Assembly (NCBI RefSeq): GCF_000931445.1
Contig: NZ_CP010849.1
Span: 744,001 to 808,000, forward strand
Origin: Streptomyces cyaneogriseus subsp. noncyanogenus
Lineage (GTDB): Bacteria > Actinomycetota > Actinomycetes > Streptomycetales > Streptomycetaceae
Direction: 5' to 3'
Length of the DNA: 64,000 nucleotides
Shown here: positions 63,776 to 64,000 of the stretch, in pieces
How positions within the stretch are numbered: the first letter of the stretch is position 1
Layout: every line of letters starts with the position of its first letter
Position numbers and translations under genes: made by a program
Notes under the pieces: generated by a model
Seen by the model: the letters and a program-made list of their open reading frames with translations, nothing else
Told to the model about the DNA's origin: nothing
Database searches by the model: none

Positions 63776-63811
63776 GTATGAGGTGTTCCCGGTGTTCGCG
63801 TCGGCGTTCGA

Positions 63812-63853
63812 TCGTATAACTTCGTATAATGTATGCTATACGAAGTTATTATG
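63812..63853 (-). other. 454 mate-pair linker (loxP-type), reverse copy 2
   Basis: Same sequence and same mismatch as 63522-63563, exactly 290 bp downstream. Confidence 0.93.
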
Positions 63854-64000
63854 GTGATCAAGCTGGTGATGGCGATGCGGCACGGGGTGGTGCCCGCGAC
63901 GCTGCACGTGGACGGGCCGACGCCCGCCGTGGACTGGTCGGCGGGGTCGGTGGAGCGGGTGACCGAGGCGCGTCCCTGGCCCGAGACGGGCCGGCCGAGG

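Larger units (their letters stand above)
63274..64000 (+). repeat. Artificial 290-bp tandem repeat at the contig end
   Basis: The KS 3' segment starting GTGATCAAGCTGGTGATGG occurs at 63274, 63564 and 63854, a period of exactly 290. Each unit from 63444 is a 42-bp linker, a 36-bp tag, a 42-bp linker and 170 bp of KS. Copies 2 and 3 differ from copy 1 at two positions that I see, so they likely come from a paralogous KS elsewhere. This is an assembly artefact, not a biological repeat. Confidence 0.95.

Noticed and set aside
63444..63853. loxP-like sites as a natural recombination system or P1-type phage remnant
   Set aside because: The sites match a synthetic sequencing linker, occur in an exact 290-bp artificial repeat, and interrupt a KS gene at the contig end.

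Overview
The window is high-GC DNA with dense, nearly gapless coding and long GC-driven open frames on the antisense strand. This is typical of Streptomyces or a close actinomycete. Almost everything in it belongs to a biosynthetic gene cluster for a polyketide-peptide hybrid. It carries both an AT-less (trans-AT) polyketide synthase and classical modules with built-in acyltransferases. I could not match the architecture to a named compound.

Layout. Positions 53,416 down to 1 (minus strand) form one long operon-like run. It holds PKS A (53416-44807), NRPS B (44792-35583), cis-AT PKS C (35541-27250), a giant hybrid D (27257-5418), a fused AT-AT-ER protein (5421-2074) and two cytochromes P450 (1966-743, and one from 584 running off the left edge). 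Neighbouring genes overlap or lie within a few bases as far as the ER gene. An 843-bp spacer (53417-54259) separates this run from plus-strand accessory genes: an SDR dehydrogenase, two membrane acyltransferases and an MsrA-like protein. A free-standing AT on the minus strand (60510-59188) diverges from a CdaR/PucR-type regulator (60701-62092). The regulator overlaps the start of another PKS gene by four bases.

How the genes may work together (inference). The only loading-type ketosynthase (KSQ, active Cys replaced by Gln) is at the start of gene C, so the chain probably runs C, D, A, B rather than in gene order. Gene C would load propionyl (decarboxylated methylmalonyl) and add one unsaturated methyl-branched unit. 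Gene D adds another such unit, then an alpha-methylated beta-keto unit, glycine, and two more ketide units. Gene D ends in a non-elongating KS whose missing DH-ACP partner is found at the start of gene A, a split dehydrating bimodule. Gene A adds one more ketide and passes the chain to gene B, whose two adenylation domains both read as threonine; the second carries an N-methyltransferase. Gene B ends in a condensation domain with a broken active site, and no thioesterase is visible. The AT-AT-ER protein would feed malonyl to the AT-less modules, with its first AT looking like an acyl hydrolase. The P450s, SDR, acyltransferases and MsrA-like protein are candidate tailoring enzymes.

The right end (63444-64000) is not natural sequence. 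It holds four copies of a loxP-containing linker that I recognise as the 454 Titanium mate-pair adaptor, arranged in an artificial 290-bp tandem repeat. The PKS gene there is reliable only to about 63443.
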